From Opitutaceae bacterium (lineage in GTDB: Bacteria; Verrucomicrobiota; Verrucomicrobiia; Opitutales; Opitutaceae): DNA of 64,000 nt. Positions 1 to 8,584 of the stretch are shown piece by piece. Position 1 is the stretch's first letter. The number at the start of each line of letters is the position of its first letter. Location of the stretch: positions 248,001-312,000 of the forward strand of contig JAIXWF010000003.1 in NCBI GenBank assembly GCA_027482185.1, in the 5' to 3' direction. Under the pieces are notes generated by a model that made no database searches, was not told where the DNA came from, and was given only the letters and a program-made list of their open reading frames with translations. The translations under genes and the position numbers were made by a program.

Positions 1-1174
1 GGACCGCCAGGAACTCGAGGCGCTTTTGCAGCCGCGGATCCGCGAGCGTGCTGCGGGGATACGCGCCGGCCGTTTTGCGCAGCAACTCCATCGCCTCGGC
101 GATGCGTTCCGCGGCGGGCGCGGGCTGCCGGAGCTGCAACCGGAGCGCGATTTCGCGCTCGAGGGCCGCGAGGGCCGTCCAGCCGGCGGCGGACAGCGCG
201 GTCTCCCGTTTGACCAGCAGAAGCTCGATGCGGTCCGGTGTCGCGTATCGGCTGCGCGGGTACGCGGAGTTGAGTTTGCGCTGCAGTTCCATCGCCTGGG
301 TGTACGCGGCGGCGGCCGGCTCGGCCCGGCCGGCGGCGGCGTCCGCATCCGCGGCCGCCTCCTTCGCCTTCATTTCCTGCACGAGGTCGGCGGCCCGCAG
401 GGTCTCGAGCTCGCCGTCGATCCGCTCCAGCAGCGCCGTGTCGGCGGACCGCCCGCCGGAGTGTTTCTGGTTTATCTCGGCCTGCAGCATCCGCGCCTTG
501 CGGAAGGCCAGGGTCGCCTCGCCCTGGCGGCCGGCGGCCGCGGCCGCGGCGCCGTCGGCCATCGCCGCGGCGACCGCCGCGCGCAACGGCTCCGCGGAGG
601 TCAGCGCGACCGCCGCCGCGAGCCGGATTTCCCGGTTCATGTTCTTGAGGTCGGACGTCGGGGCCTGGGAATTCGCCTCGCGCTGCCACTGCAGCGCGTC
701 GCGCAGCTTGGCCGCCGCGGCCGCCGATTCGCCGCGCGCCTCCGCCGCCTTGGCCTCCGCCTCGAGGTCGGCGCTTTTCTTGGCCGCGGCCCGCGAACGC
801 AGCGCCGACCGCGCCGCTTCCCACTGGCCGAGCCGCACCGCCTCGCCGGCGCCGAGCCGCGGTTCGAGGCGCAGCAGCTCCTGCTGGGCGGCGATCAGCT
901 TGCCGAGCAGCGGCTCGACCCGATCCTCGCCGGCCTGCGCCGCCAGCGCCTGCCGGTATTCGTCCTCGAGCCGGGCGACTTCGCCGGCTTTGGCCTGCGC
1001 AGCCGGGCCGATCTGCCGCGCCGAGCCGGCCGTGACCGGTCCGGGGCCGCTGCGCCCATACTGCCACCAGAGCGCCCACCCGGCGGTGAGCAGAACGATC
1101 GCCGCGGCGATCGCGGGGCCCCGGTAACGCTTCGCATCTTCGAGGCGTTCGCGCCAAGTGGGCCGGTATGACAT
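1..1174 (-). CDS. membrane-anchored helical repeat protein, C-terminus cut by the window edge
   Basis: I do not recognise a named family. Read on the minus strand from the ATG at 1174, the frame stays open to the window edge (391 codons visible). It starts M-S-Y-R-P-T-W-R-E-R, has one hydrophobic segment at about residues 20-36, and then a long Ala/Glu/Arg-rich helical region. Units of roughly 60-70 residues recur with an A-x-x-L-Q-R-x-L-N / Y-P-R-S pattern, which resembles TPR-like or coiled-coil repeats. The layout suggests a short cytoplasmic tail, one membrane anchor and a large helical domain outside, perhaps a scaffold; this is inference. It diverges from tyrA across an 89-base gap. The plus-strand frames over the same stretch read as Arg/Ala-rich shadow sequence. 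Confidence 0.7.
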   Translation of the reverse strand, partial: MSYRPTWRERLEDAKRYRGPAIAAAIVLLTAGWALWWQYGRSGPGPVTAGSARQIGPAAQAKAGEVARLEDEYRQALAAQAGEDRVEPLLGKLIAAQQELLRLEPRLGAGEAVRLGQWEAARSALRSRAAAKKSADLEAEAKAAEARGESAAAAAKLRDALQWQREANSQAPTSDLKNMNREIRLAAAVALTSAEPLRAAVAAAMADGAAAAAAGRQGEATLAFRKARMLQAEINQKHSGGRSADTALLERIDGELETLRAADLVQEMKAKEAAADADAAAGRAEPAAAAYTQAMELQRKLNSAYPRSRYATPDRIELLLVKRETALSAAGWTALAALEREIALRLQLRQPAPAAERIAEAMELLRKTAGAYPRSTLADPRLQKRLEFLAV

Positions 1175-1263
1175 GGGTGCACCCAATCGGCTCCGGCCGG
1201 CCACGCAAGCGCGCAGCACCTCCCCGCTCGACAGTCCGCGCCGATTTTGCGTGGTAGCCCGGC

Positions 1264-2127
1264 GTGTCCTCGCCCGCCCAGCTCGCCATTCTCGCTCCCG
1301 GCCTCCTCGGCGGTTCCGTTGCGCGCGCGGCCCGGGCGAACGGCGCCGCCGGCCGGATCGTGATCTGGGCGCGGCGCCCCGAAACGCGGCTGCAGCTGCG
1401 CGACCAGCCGTGGTGCGACGCCGTCGCCGAGACGCCCGAGGCGGCGGCGCAGGGCTCCGACCTCGTCGTGATCGCGGCGCCGGTCGACCAGATCGTGCCG
1501 CTGGCCCGCCGGATCGCGCCCGCCCTGCCCGCCGGCGCCTGCGTGACCGACGTCGGCAGCGTGAAAGGCGAGATCGCGCGCCACGGCGCCGCCGCCCTCG
1601 GCGCGCGCGCCCACTTCGTCGGCGCCCACCCGATGGCCGGCTCCGAAAAAACGGGCTGGGAGCACGGCACCGCGGAACTCTTCCGCCATCGCACCTGTTT
1701 CGTCACCCCGCTGCCGGAGACGTTGCCCGCCGCCACCGCGACCGTCGCCGCCTTCTGGCACGCGCTCGGCGCGGAGGTCGTGACCGTCGGCGCCGATGCG
1801 CACGACGAAATCGTCGCGCACATCAGCCACTTGCCGCAGGCGATCGCGACCAGCCTCTGCGTCTTCCTCGCCGGCAAGGATCCGGCCTGGCGCAACTTCG
1901 CCGGCGGCGGCCTGCGGGACACCACGCGGATCGCCGGAAGCGACGCGCAAATCTGGCGCAGCATCTTCGAGCAGAACCGCGACGAAGTGCTGCGCGCCCT
2001 CGGCCAGTTCGAGGAAGAGCTGCACCGGTTCCGCACCGCGCTGGCCAACCGGGACTACGTCGAGATCGCGGCCCGCATCGAACGCGGAAAGGCCTACCGC
2101 GACGCTTTCCGGCCGCCGCCGGCCTGA
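1264..2127 (+). CDS. tyrA: prephenate dehydrogenase
   Basis: Oxidative decarboxylation of prephenate to 4-hydroxyphenylpyruvate in tyrosine synthesis, in the cytoplasm. The 287-residue product opens with a dinucleotide-binding strand-turn-helix (G-L-L-G-G-S at about 13-18) and has the family signature H-P-M-A-G-S-E-K near residue 121, followed by the all-helical dimerisation domain with H-I-S-H-L-P-Q. Its length fits a monofunctional TyrA without a chorismate mutase or ACT domain. The start is GTG at 1264: a TAG stop lies in frame only three codons upstream and no ATG occurs before the NAD-binding motif. No Shine-Dalgarno sequence is visible. A cyclohexadienyl or arogenate specificity cannot be excluded. 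Confidence 0.92.
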   Translation: MSSPAQLAILAPGLLGGSVARAARANGAAGRIVIWARRPETRLQLRDQPWCDAVAETPEAAAQGSDLVVIAAPVDQIVPLARRIAPALPAGACVTDVGSVKGEIARHGAAALGARAHFVGAHPMAGSEKTGWEHGTAELFRHRTCFVTPLPETLPAATATVAAFWHALGAEVVTVGADAHDEIVAHISHLPQAIATSLCVFLAGKDPAWRNFAGGGLRDTTRIAGSDAQIWRSIFEQNRDEVLRALGQFEEELHRFRTALANRDYVEIAARIERGKAYRDAFRPPPA

Positions 2128-2201
2128 ATCCGGGCGCCGTCCGTCAAGCCGGGAGGCCCACTCGTCAATCGCCGGTGGCGCCGTCCCGGGCACGGCGCAG
2201 C

Positions 2202-3236
2202 ATGGTCCGCCGCGCCATGCTTTCCCCCGCCGTCCGTCTGCAGAATCCGGATACCGGCCGACCGGAACGCGCCCCCGGCTACACGCTGGCCGACCTTGGC
2301 TGCCACCTCGACGGCTCGCCGCTGCTGCCCGTGGCGATCAACGACAGCGGCGAGATCGCCGCCTGCGCCGCGGGCGCCCACCCGGCCGGGATCTTCCGCG
2401 GCTTCCACCTCGCGGGCCGGCTCTGCGTGCCGTCCGGGGTCGCTTTCGGCTGCCCGCCGGTCGCGGCCCTGAGCGCCAACGGCCTGCTCGCCGGCGCGGC
2501 CGGCACCGCCCCGAAGGCCCTGTGCGCCTGGGCTTCGCACCGCGACATATTCGGCGAACGCCTCTGGCCGGGTTGCACCAGCCGCTCCCGCAGCGTCAAC
2601 GCCCGCGGCGACGTCGCCGGCGACGTGCACTTCGAGGCCGGCGAATTGGTTCTCACCCGGGCTTTCCTGCTGCCGGCCGCCGGCGCCGCCCGCCTGCTCA
2701 CGCCGCCCCAGGGCGGCACGACCACCGCGGCGGCCCTGAACGACGCCGGCGACCTCGCGTTCAACGCGACCCCGCTCGGCGCCGACGCCGGCACATCGCG
2801 GGCCTGGCTGCTGCAGGAGCACACCTACGTCCCCATCCCGGGTCTGGGCGGCGGATCCGTCTGGGCCCGCGCCCTGACCCCCGGGGGCCGCGTGGTCGGC
2901 CGCGCCGAAACCGTCGACGGCAGCCAGCATGCGTTCCTCTGGGAAGACGGCACCACGCTCGATCTCGGCGCGCCGGTCCGCGGACTGAGCGAAGGCCTCG
3001 CGGCCGACGATCACGGCGTCGTGGTCGGCCGCATGATCGACGCACTCGGCGCGGTGCGGGCCTGCCGCTGGACCCGCGAGACGGGACTGCAGGCGCTGGC
3101 GGACGTCGTGCGGCTGCCCGCCGGCTGGGTCCTGCACGAGGCCGTCGGGATCAACTCGGCCGGCGACATCGTCGGAACCGGCACCTGGTTCGGCCGTCCC
3201 CGCGGCTTTCGCCTGCGGCCCGATCCGAGCGCGTGA
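2202..3236 (+). CDS. HAF-repeat type protein
   Basis: A protein of about 344 residues built from repeats of the kind annotated as HAF or extracellular-propeller repeats: segments such as A-F-L-W-E-D-G-T-T-L-D-L-G alternate with I-N-S-A-G-D-I-V-G-like or L-N-D-A-G-D-L-A-like segments about every 45-55 residues. Such repeats are expected to fold as a beta-propeller. No catalytic motif is visible and I see no convincing signal peptide, unlike many relatives. The start is uncertain between ATG 2202 and ATG 2217, which are in frame. It follows tyrA by 74 bases on the same strand. Function unknown. Confidence 0.75.
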   Translation: MVRRAMLSPAVRLQNPDTGRPERAPGYTLADLGCHLDGSPLLPVAINDSGEIAACAAGAHPAGIFRGFHLAGRLCVPSGVAFGCPPVAALSANGLLAGAAGTAPKALCAWASHRDIFGERLWPGCTSRSRSVNARGDVAGDVHFEAGELVLTRAFLLPAAGAARLLTPPQGGTTTAAALNDAGDLAFNATPLGADAGTSRAWLLQEHTYVPIPGLGGGSVWARALTPGGRVVGRAETVDGSQHAFLWEDGTTLDLGAPVRGLSEGLAADDHGVVVGRMIDALGAVRACRWTRETGLQALADVVRLPAGWVLHEAVGINSAGDIVGTGTWFGRPRGFRLRPDPSA

Positions 3237-3334
3237 ACGCCGCCGACCGGACACCGCGGCCGCCGCGGACCAAAGCAGGCCCCGCCTGCAGGCCGGGCTC
3301 GCCGTCGGCGACCGCAGGGCCTTGTGTCGCCGCC

Positions 3335-6300
3335 ATGCGGTTCTTCGTCGCCGCCTTCCTTTTCGCCCGCCTCCGGCGGCTCGCCGTGCTCGCCGCCCTG
3401 CTCGGCGGCGGCGGCGCGGCAGCGGGAGCGGCCGAAGCTGTCCTGCAGGCGACGGAACGCGGCGTGCCGTCGATCCGGAATTTTCCTCCGCGCACCTACG
3501 CGTCCGCCAACCAAGTCTGGCGCAGCGTGATCGCGCGCGACGGCACGGTGTTCTTCGGCAGCAACGGCAGCGTCCTGCAATTCGACGGCCTGACCTGGAC
3601 CAAGATCCCCGTGCCGAACGGCCTGCACGTGCGCGCGCTCGCGATCGACGCCGCGGACACCGTCTGGGTCGGCGGCGTCAACGAACTCGGTCGCCTCGTC
3701 CGCAACGCCTCGGGCCGGCGAGTGTACGAATCCCTCCGCGACCGCGTGCCGGCGGAGCTCGGCGATCTGAAGGATATCTGGTGCGCCTTCGCGACACCCG
3801 ACGGCGTCTGGTTCCAGAGCAACCAGGCGGCGCTGCGCTGGCGCGAAGGCCGGTTCGAGGTCTGGCCGATCCGCGAGCGTTCCATCACACTCTCCTTTTG
3901 GCTCGGCGACCATCTGCTGGTGGCCAAGACCGACGGCTGGTTCCGGCCCGGGCCCGCCGGCACCTGGGAGCCGCTCGGAGATCCGGCGGCGAAACTGGGC
4001 GACTACCTGCCCCACTTCGCCGTGCCGCATCCGGCGGGCGGCTGGCTCATGGGCATCGAGGGCCCGAAGGGCGAAGTGCTCGGCCTCGCCCGCTGGGACG
4101 GCCGGCGGCTCACGTTCGAGCCGCATCCGTTGGACGACCATTTCAAGGCGCGCCGCTTCTACAGCGCCAACCGGCTGGCGGACGGCCGCTACGTCGTCAC
4201 GACCCTGCAAGGCGGCGCCGTCATCCTCGGCCCCGGACTCGAGCCCGAAACTTGGCTCAACGACGCCGCCGGCCTGCCGTCCAACGCCGTGATCGCTGCC
4301 AGCGAGGACACGCACGGGGCCCTGTGGCTGAGCACCGAATTCGGCATCTCCCGGGTCTTCGCCCATCCGGCCTACACGTGGTTCAGCTCCCTGAACGGCC
4401 TGAGCCGCGGCAGCGCGCATCCCACGCAGCGCTGGCAGGGCCGCATGCTGGTCGGCAGCTCCAATGGCGTGCTGCAGCTCGAGGGACCGGAACGGCAGCC
4501 CGGGAACGCCCGCGCGGTGCCGTGGCCGAATTTCACCGAAAAAATCAGCACCTTCGCGCTCGTCGACAACGACCTCATGATCGGCGGCCTCGGCGGCCTG
4601 TGGCTGGCGCGCGGCGGCACCACCGTTCAGGTCCACCGGCTCTCGAATATCTTCCAGATTCACCAATCGCGCCGGAACCGCGACCGCGTCTACGCCGCGA
4701 GCCTCAACGGCCTCGGTCTCTACCGCCGCGACAACGACCGCTGGGTATTCGACCGCACCCTGTCGGAACTCCGCAGCAAGAGCCTCTACGAGGAAGCCGA
4801 CGGCACCCTTTGGATCGGGACCGAAGGCCGGGGGGCGATTCGCGTGCGGTTCCCGGCCGATCCGGCGGCCGCCCCCGAAACGGAGCAATTCGGCCCCGCC
4901 GAGGGCCTGCCGGCGGCGGGCGGTCCCGTGAAGATCGTCAGCGCGGCGGGCCAGCCGCTCTTCCTCTCGCCCGCCGGTCTCTATCGTTTTCATGCCGCGG
5001 AACGGCGCTTTGCACCCGAGCCCGCCTTCGGCGCCGCCCTTGCGGACGGCACCACCTGTGTCGAAACCGCGGTCGAGGACGCGCGCGGCGGACTCTGGAT
5101 GATCCTGCGTCCGGCCGGACCGCCGGACCCCAGTGCCGTCAAGCAGCTCGGCCGCTCCGCCGAGGGCAAGTGGCACCAGCTCGCGCTGCCGGACCTGGAA
5201 CGCATCGACGGTATCAGTACCCTGCACCTCGAGACCGTCGCAGGCCGAGATCTGCTTTGGATCAACGGGCAGTCCTCGATTCTCCGGATCGACCTGAGCC
5301 TGCACGCGCAGGTCGGCGACCACGCCGTCGGCCGGACCGTGCTCGAGGGCGTCGCCCTGGCGGACGGCCGCGTGCTGCCGGCCGACGGCCCGCTGCGCAT
5401 CCAAGCGGCCGATACGACCCTGCGGTTCCGCTTCGGCACGCCGGGGCTCGCGGGCGAAAACGACGTGCGGCACGAAAGCCGGCTGCGGGGTTTCGGCGAC
5501 GGCGCCCCCGAGCTGAGTCCCGCCGGCACGCGCACCTTCACGCGCCTCCCCGCCGGACACTACGTCTTCGAAGTGCGCGGCCGCAGCGCGGACGGCCGCT
5601 GGAGCGAGCCGGCGACCGCGGCGTTCGAGGTCCTGGCGCCCTGGTGGCAGGCATCGTGGGTCTGGTTCGCCGGGTTCTGCGGGCTCGCCGCCGGCACCTA
5701 CGGTTTCGTGCGGCACCGCACACGCGTATTGGAGCGCGAGCGCGCCCGGCTCGAAACCGTCGTCGCCGCGCGCACCGCCGAATTGGCGCAGAAGAACCGC
5801 GAACTGGAACGGCTCAACCGCGCGGAGCAGGACGAGAAACTCGCCGCCCGCCTCGCCGAGGAAAAGGCCCGCCTCGAGTTGCTCCGCTACCAGCTCAATC
5901 CGCACTTTCTGTTCAACTCGCTCAATTCGATCCGGGCCCTCGTCTACGCCAACCCGGACGCCGCCGGCGAGATGGTCACGCGGCTCGCCGAGTTCTGCCG
6001 CTGGACGCTGAGCCGCGGCAGCGACGAGACGACCACGGTGGCGGAGGAAGCCGAGATGGCGCGCACCTACCTCGAGATCGAAAAGGTGCGCTGGCAGGAG
6101 GCCCTGTTGACGTCGGTCGCCGTCGATCCGGCTGTCGGCGGCGAACGGCTGCCCCAGTTCCTGCTCCTGCCGCTGATCGAGAATGCGATCAAGTACGGCG
6201 GGCGCACGAGCCCGGCCACGCTCGAGGTGCGGGTCGAGCTCGGGGTCGAGGGCGGCCGGCTCCGTTGCAGCGTCGCGAACACCGGCACCTGGGTCGAGGC

Positions 6301-6502
6301 GACGGCGGTCCCGAGCGAAACCTCCACCCACATCGGGCTCGAAAACCTGCGCCAGCGGCTGCGCCGCCACTACGGCGCCGACTGGGACCTCGCGACCGAG
6401 CGCTCCGCGGGCTGGGTCCGCATGGTCCTGCGTTTCCCCCGCGGCCTCGGCCCGCCCGGCGCGGCCGGCCGCAGCTCGCGCCATCCTTTCCCCCGTGCCT
6501 GA
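3335..6502 (+). CDS. two-component sensor kinase, LytS-type, with extracytoplasmic propeller domain
   Basis: A 1055-residue sensor. A signal peptide or N-terminal membrane segment (residues about 1-33, ending A-A-A-G-A-A-E-A) precedes a long seven-bladed ligand-sensing propeller region with repeated W-x-G/W-I-G-T motifs (T-V-W-V-G-G-V-N-E-L-G, G-T-L-W-I-G-T-E-G-R-G). A Y_Y_Y-like beta-sandwich follows, then one membrane helix at about 770-795, a coiled coil, and a histidine-kinase core of the LytS/YehU class. The phospho-acceptor sits in Q-L-N-P-H-F-L-F-N-S-L (His about 856), and the ATP-binding motif is L-I-E-N-A-I-K-Y-G. It overlaps the regulator gene downstream by 8 bases, so the two are probably translationally coupled. 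In relatives such propeller sensors respond to polysaccharide breakdown products; the ligand here is unknown. Confidence 0.88.
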   Translation: MRFFVAAFLFARLRRLAVLAALLGGGGAAAGAAEAVLQATERGVPSIRNFPPRTYASANQVWRSVIARDGTVFFGSNGSVLQFDGLTWTKIPVPNGLHVRALAIDAADTVWVGGVNELGRLVRNASGRRVYESLRDRVPAELGDLKDIWCAFATPDGVWFQSNQAALRWREGRFEVWPIRERSITLSFWLGDHLLVAKTDGWFRPGPAGTWEPLGDPAAKLGDYLPHFAVPHPAGGWLMGIEGPKGEVLGLARWDGRRLTFEPHPLDDHFKARRFYSANRLADGRYVVTTLQGGAVILGPGLEPETWLNDAAGLPSNAVIAASEDTHGALWLSTEFGISRVFAHPAYTWFSSLNGLSRGSAHPTQRWQGRMLVGSSNGVLQLEGPERQPGNARAVPWPNFTEKISTFALVDNDLMIGGLGGLWLARGGTTVQVHRLSNIFQIHQSRRNRDRVYAASLNGLGLYRRDNDRWVFDRTLSELRSKSLYEEADGTLWIGTEGRGAIRVRFPADPAAAPETEQFGPAEGLPAAGGPVKIVSAAGQPLFLSPAGLYRFHAAERRFAPEPAFGAALADGTTCVETAVEDARGGLWMILRPAGPPDPSAVKQLGRSAEGKWHQLALPDLERIDGISTLHLETVAGRDLLWINGQSSILRIDLSLHAQVGDHAVGRTVLEGVALADGRVLPADGPLRIQAADTTLRFRFGTPGLAGENDVRHESRLRGFGDGAPELSPAGTRTFTRLPAGHYVFEVRGRSADGRWSEPATAAFEVLAPWWQASWVWFAGFCGLAAGTYGFVRHRTRVLERERARLETVVAARTAELAQKNRELERLNRAEQDEKLAARLAEEKARLELLRYQLNPHFLFNSLNSIRALVYANPDAAGEMVTRLAEFCRWTLSRGSDETTTVAEEAEMARTYLEIEKVRWQEALLTSVAVDPAVGGERLPQFLLLPLIENAIKYGGRTSPATLEVRVELGVEGGRLRCSVANTGTWVEATAVPSETSTHIGLENLRQRLRRHYGADWDLATERSAGWVRMVLRFPRGLGPPGAAGRSSRHPFPRA

Positions 6503-7286
6503 TTCCCCGCCGCCTGCTTTTTCCGCCCTGCTGATCGACGACGAGCCGCTCGCCCGGCTCGAACTGCGCCGTCTGCTCAAAGCCCATCCGGCCGTCGCGA
6601 TCGCCGGCGAAGCCGGCACGCTCGCGGAAGCGAGGACACGTCTGCAGCAGCCCGACTACGATCTCGTTTTCCTCGATATCCAGCTCCGCGGCGGCAACGC
6701 CTTCGATCTGGTCGCGGATATCCGCCCGGAGGCCCGGGTGATCTTCGTCACCGCCTACGACCGCTACGCCGTCCGCGCCTTCGAGGTGAACGCCCTCGAC
6801 TACCTCCTGAAACCGGTCGCCGCCGCGCGGCTCGCCGCCGCGCTGGAACGCGCGACCGCGGCCCGCGCCGCCCCCGCGGCCGTCGTCCCGCCCGCCGCCG
6901 CGACACAGCCCCCGCTGCGGCTCGCCCGCGACGACCGCGTGCTGGTGAAGATCGGAACCTCCCTGCGTTTCATCGACCTCGCCGCGATCGGCGCGATCCG
7001 CTCCTGCGAGAACTACACGGAGTTGCTGCTCCTCAACGGCGAGAAACCGCTCGTGCTTCGCTCCCTCAAAGCGTGGGAGGACCTCCTGCCGGAAGATTCG
7101 TTCGTGCGCGTCCACCGCCAGACCCTCGTCAACCTCGCCCATGTCCGGGCCATCGTGCGGCTCGGCGGGGACGACGTGCAGTTCGAACTCGCCCCGCCGC
7201 TCCCGCCCGTCGCCGCGAGCCGGCGCCAATTGGCGGACCTGCGCCACCGCTTCGCCGCCGCCGGACTCGGCAGCCTGCTGCCCTGA
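6495..7286 (+). CDS. LytTR-family response regulator
   Basis: Cognate regulator of the kinase just upstream. The receiver domain (residues about 10-125) has the acidic pair I-D-D-E, the phospho-acceptor Asp61 in V-F-L-D-I-Q-L and the K of L-L-K-P-V. The C-terminal LytTR DNA-binding domain (about 155-255) has the typical C-E-N-Y-T-E-L-L-L and F-V-R-V-H-R-Q-T-L-V-N motifs. The GTG start at 6495 shares 8 bases with the kinase stop; no nearer ATG exists before the receiver domain. Length 263 residues, normal for the AlgR/LytR class. The target promoters are not evident. Confidence 0.92.
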   Translation: MPDSPPPAFSALLIDDEPLARLELRRLLKAHPAVAIAGEAGTLAEARTRLQQPDYDLVFLDIQLRGGNAFDLVADIRPEARVIFVTAYDRYAVRAFEVNALDYLLKPVAAARLAAALERATAARAAPAAVVPPAAATQPPLRLARDDRVLVKIGTSLRFIDLAAIGAIRSCENYTELLLLNGEKPLVLRSLKAWEDLLPEDSFVRVHRQTLVNLAHVRAIVRLGGDDVQFELAPPLPPVAASRRQLADLRHRFAAAGLGSLLP

Positions 7287-7312
7287 ATCGGGATCGCGCC
7301 GTTGCGTATCGG

Positions 7313-7343
7313 GAGTCGAAGGTTGAGCGATCGATCGGTCGGG
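7313..7343 (+). repeat. family A heptad array (one arm)
   Basis: Two to three 7-base units of the type G-T-C-G-A-A-G / G-T-T-G-A-G-C run directly into the palindromic tail GATCGATCGG. The same unit-plus-tail arrangement recurs at 8446, 33621, 36619 and elsewhere. It lies in the 246-base gap between the LytTR regulator and the EamA transporter (same strand), starting 27 bases after the regulator stop. A clear inverted partner is not obvious here. No gene was found in the rest of the gap. Confidence 0.6.
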
Positions 7344-7532
7344 CCCCGGTGAACACAGCCGCTGCCCGCCAGCCGAGAGACCACGCGTTGCTGTTCTCGG
7401 CTCTGCACCGCGTCCTTTGAACTGCCTGACTCCGGCCGAACCGAAATCGCGGGCCCGGTCGCCCCGGTGTTGCGGCCGGCCTTTTTGCCTTTGCCATCGG
7501 GGCGCCGGGCCGCGTCCATCCGCGGCCCGTCC

Positions 7533-8408
7533 ATGTCCCTGCCGCTGCTCTTCGCCCTTTTCGCCGCCGTCGCCTACGCCTCGGGCGCGCTGCTGCTGAA
7601 ACGCGTCGGCGATTTCGGCGTGGGCGTCTGGCGGACCGCCTTCGTCGCCAACGCGATCTGCGGTCTCTGTTTCCAGCCGCTGTTGCTGCTGGGCGGCGAA
7701 TGGCAGCCCGCCCTGTGGTGGCAGCCCGTCGTCGTCGCCGGGTTCTTCTTCGCCGGCCAGTGGTGCACCTTTCTCGCCTTCGACCGCGGCGACGTTTCCG
7801 TCGCGACACCCGTGCTCGGGATCAAGGTCCTGCTTGTTACGGTCATCGTCGCCGTTGCCGGCACCGCGGCCGTCCCGGGCCGGCTCTGGATTGCGGCCGC
7901 GCTCGCCACCGCCGGCATCGCGTTGCTCAACCGCCGCGGCCGGGGCGGCGCGCACCGCCACGTCGGTTTCACCATCGTCCTCGCCACCCTCGCGGCCGCC
8001 GCGTACGCGTGCTTCGACGTGCTGGTCCAAACGTGGTCGCCGCGCTGGGGGCTCGGCCGGTTCCTGCCGCTCACGATCGGCCTCTCCGGCCTGCTGTCGT
8101 TCATCTTCCTGTTGCGCGCGCGCGCGCCGCTGCGCGCGATCCCGCGGCCCGCCTGGCCCTGGTTGATCGGCGGCTCCGCCGTCCTCGGGCTGCAGTCGCT
8201 GCTGTTCGTCTCGACCCTCGCGCACTGGGGCCAGGCTCCGGCGGCCAACGTCGTCTACGCCTCGCGCGGCCTGTGGGCCGTGCTGCTGGTCTGGCTCGTC
8301 GGCCACTGGGTCGGCAGCCGCGAGCAGCACCTGGGGCGTGACGTCCTCGTCGGCCGCTTGGCCGGCGCCGGCCTGATGATGTCCGCGATCGGCCTCGTGC
8401 TCGGCTAG
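7533..8408 (+). CDS. EamA/DMT-family membrane transporter
   Basis: A 291-residue integral membrane protein with about ten hydrophobic helices in two five-helix halves, the drug/metabolite transporter architecture. The first helix (S-L-P-L-L-F-A-L-F-A-A-V-A-Y) begins right at the ATG chosen here; an upstream in-frame start would add an Arg/Pro-rich stretch that does not look like this family. Short basic loops (N-R-R-G-R-G) separate the halves. The substrate cannot be read from the sequence; relatives export amino acids, purines or other metabolites. It is flanked on both sides by family A heptad arrays. Confidence 0.85.
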   Translation: MSLPLLFALFAAVAYASGALLLKRVGDFGVGVWRTAFVANAICGLCFQPLLLLGGEWQPALWWQPVVVAGFFFAGQWCTFLAFDRGDVSVATPVLGIKVLLVTVIVAVAGTAAVPGRLWIAAALATAGIALLNRRGRGGAHRHVGFTIVLATLAAAAYACFDVLVQTWSPRWGLGRFLPLTIGLSGLLSFIFLLRARAPLRAIPRPAWPWLIGGSAVLGLQSLLFVSTLAHWGQAPAANVVYASRGLWAVLLVWLVGHWVGSREQHLGRDVLVGRLAGAGLMMSAIGLVLG

Positions 8409-8445
8409 CCGGTCGAAACCGCCCCGCCTCAGCCGGAATCATGCA

Positions 8446-8584
8446 GTTGAGAGTCGAAAGTTGAGGGTTGAGAGATCGATCGGCCGAGCGACGGAAAGCG
8501 CAGCCGAAGCCGGCAACCCGACGAACCGAACGGTTTTGCGCTCAACGCTCAGCCAAGCTCGCTCAACGGCCTGAGTTCGCCTCA
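8446..8584. repeat. family A heptad arrays, inverted pair between convergent genes
   Basis: Left arm: four units (G-T-T-G-A-G-A, G-T-C-G-A-A-A, G-T-T-G-A-G-G, G-T-T-G-A-G-A) ending in GATCGATCGG. Right arm, about 8540-8569: units of G-C-T-C-A-A-C type, the reverse complement of G-T-T-G-A-G-C. A small palindrome (C-T-G-A-G ... C-T-C-A-G) follows and includes the stop codon of the convergent peptidase gene. The whole gap could fold as a long interrupted hairpin on either transcript. Confidence 0.7.

Noticed and set aside
26-1171. Two long plus-strand frames at the left end
   Set aside because: Both are Arg/Ala/Gly-rich shadows of the minus-strand membrane protein, which has a real start, a membrane helix and consistent codon use.
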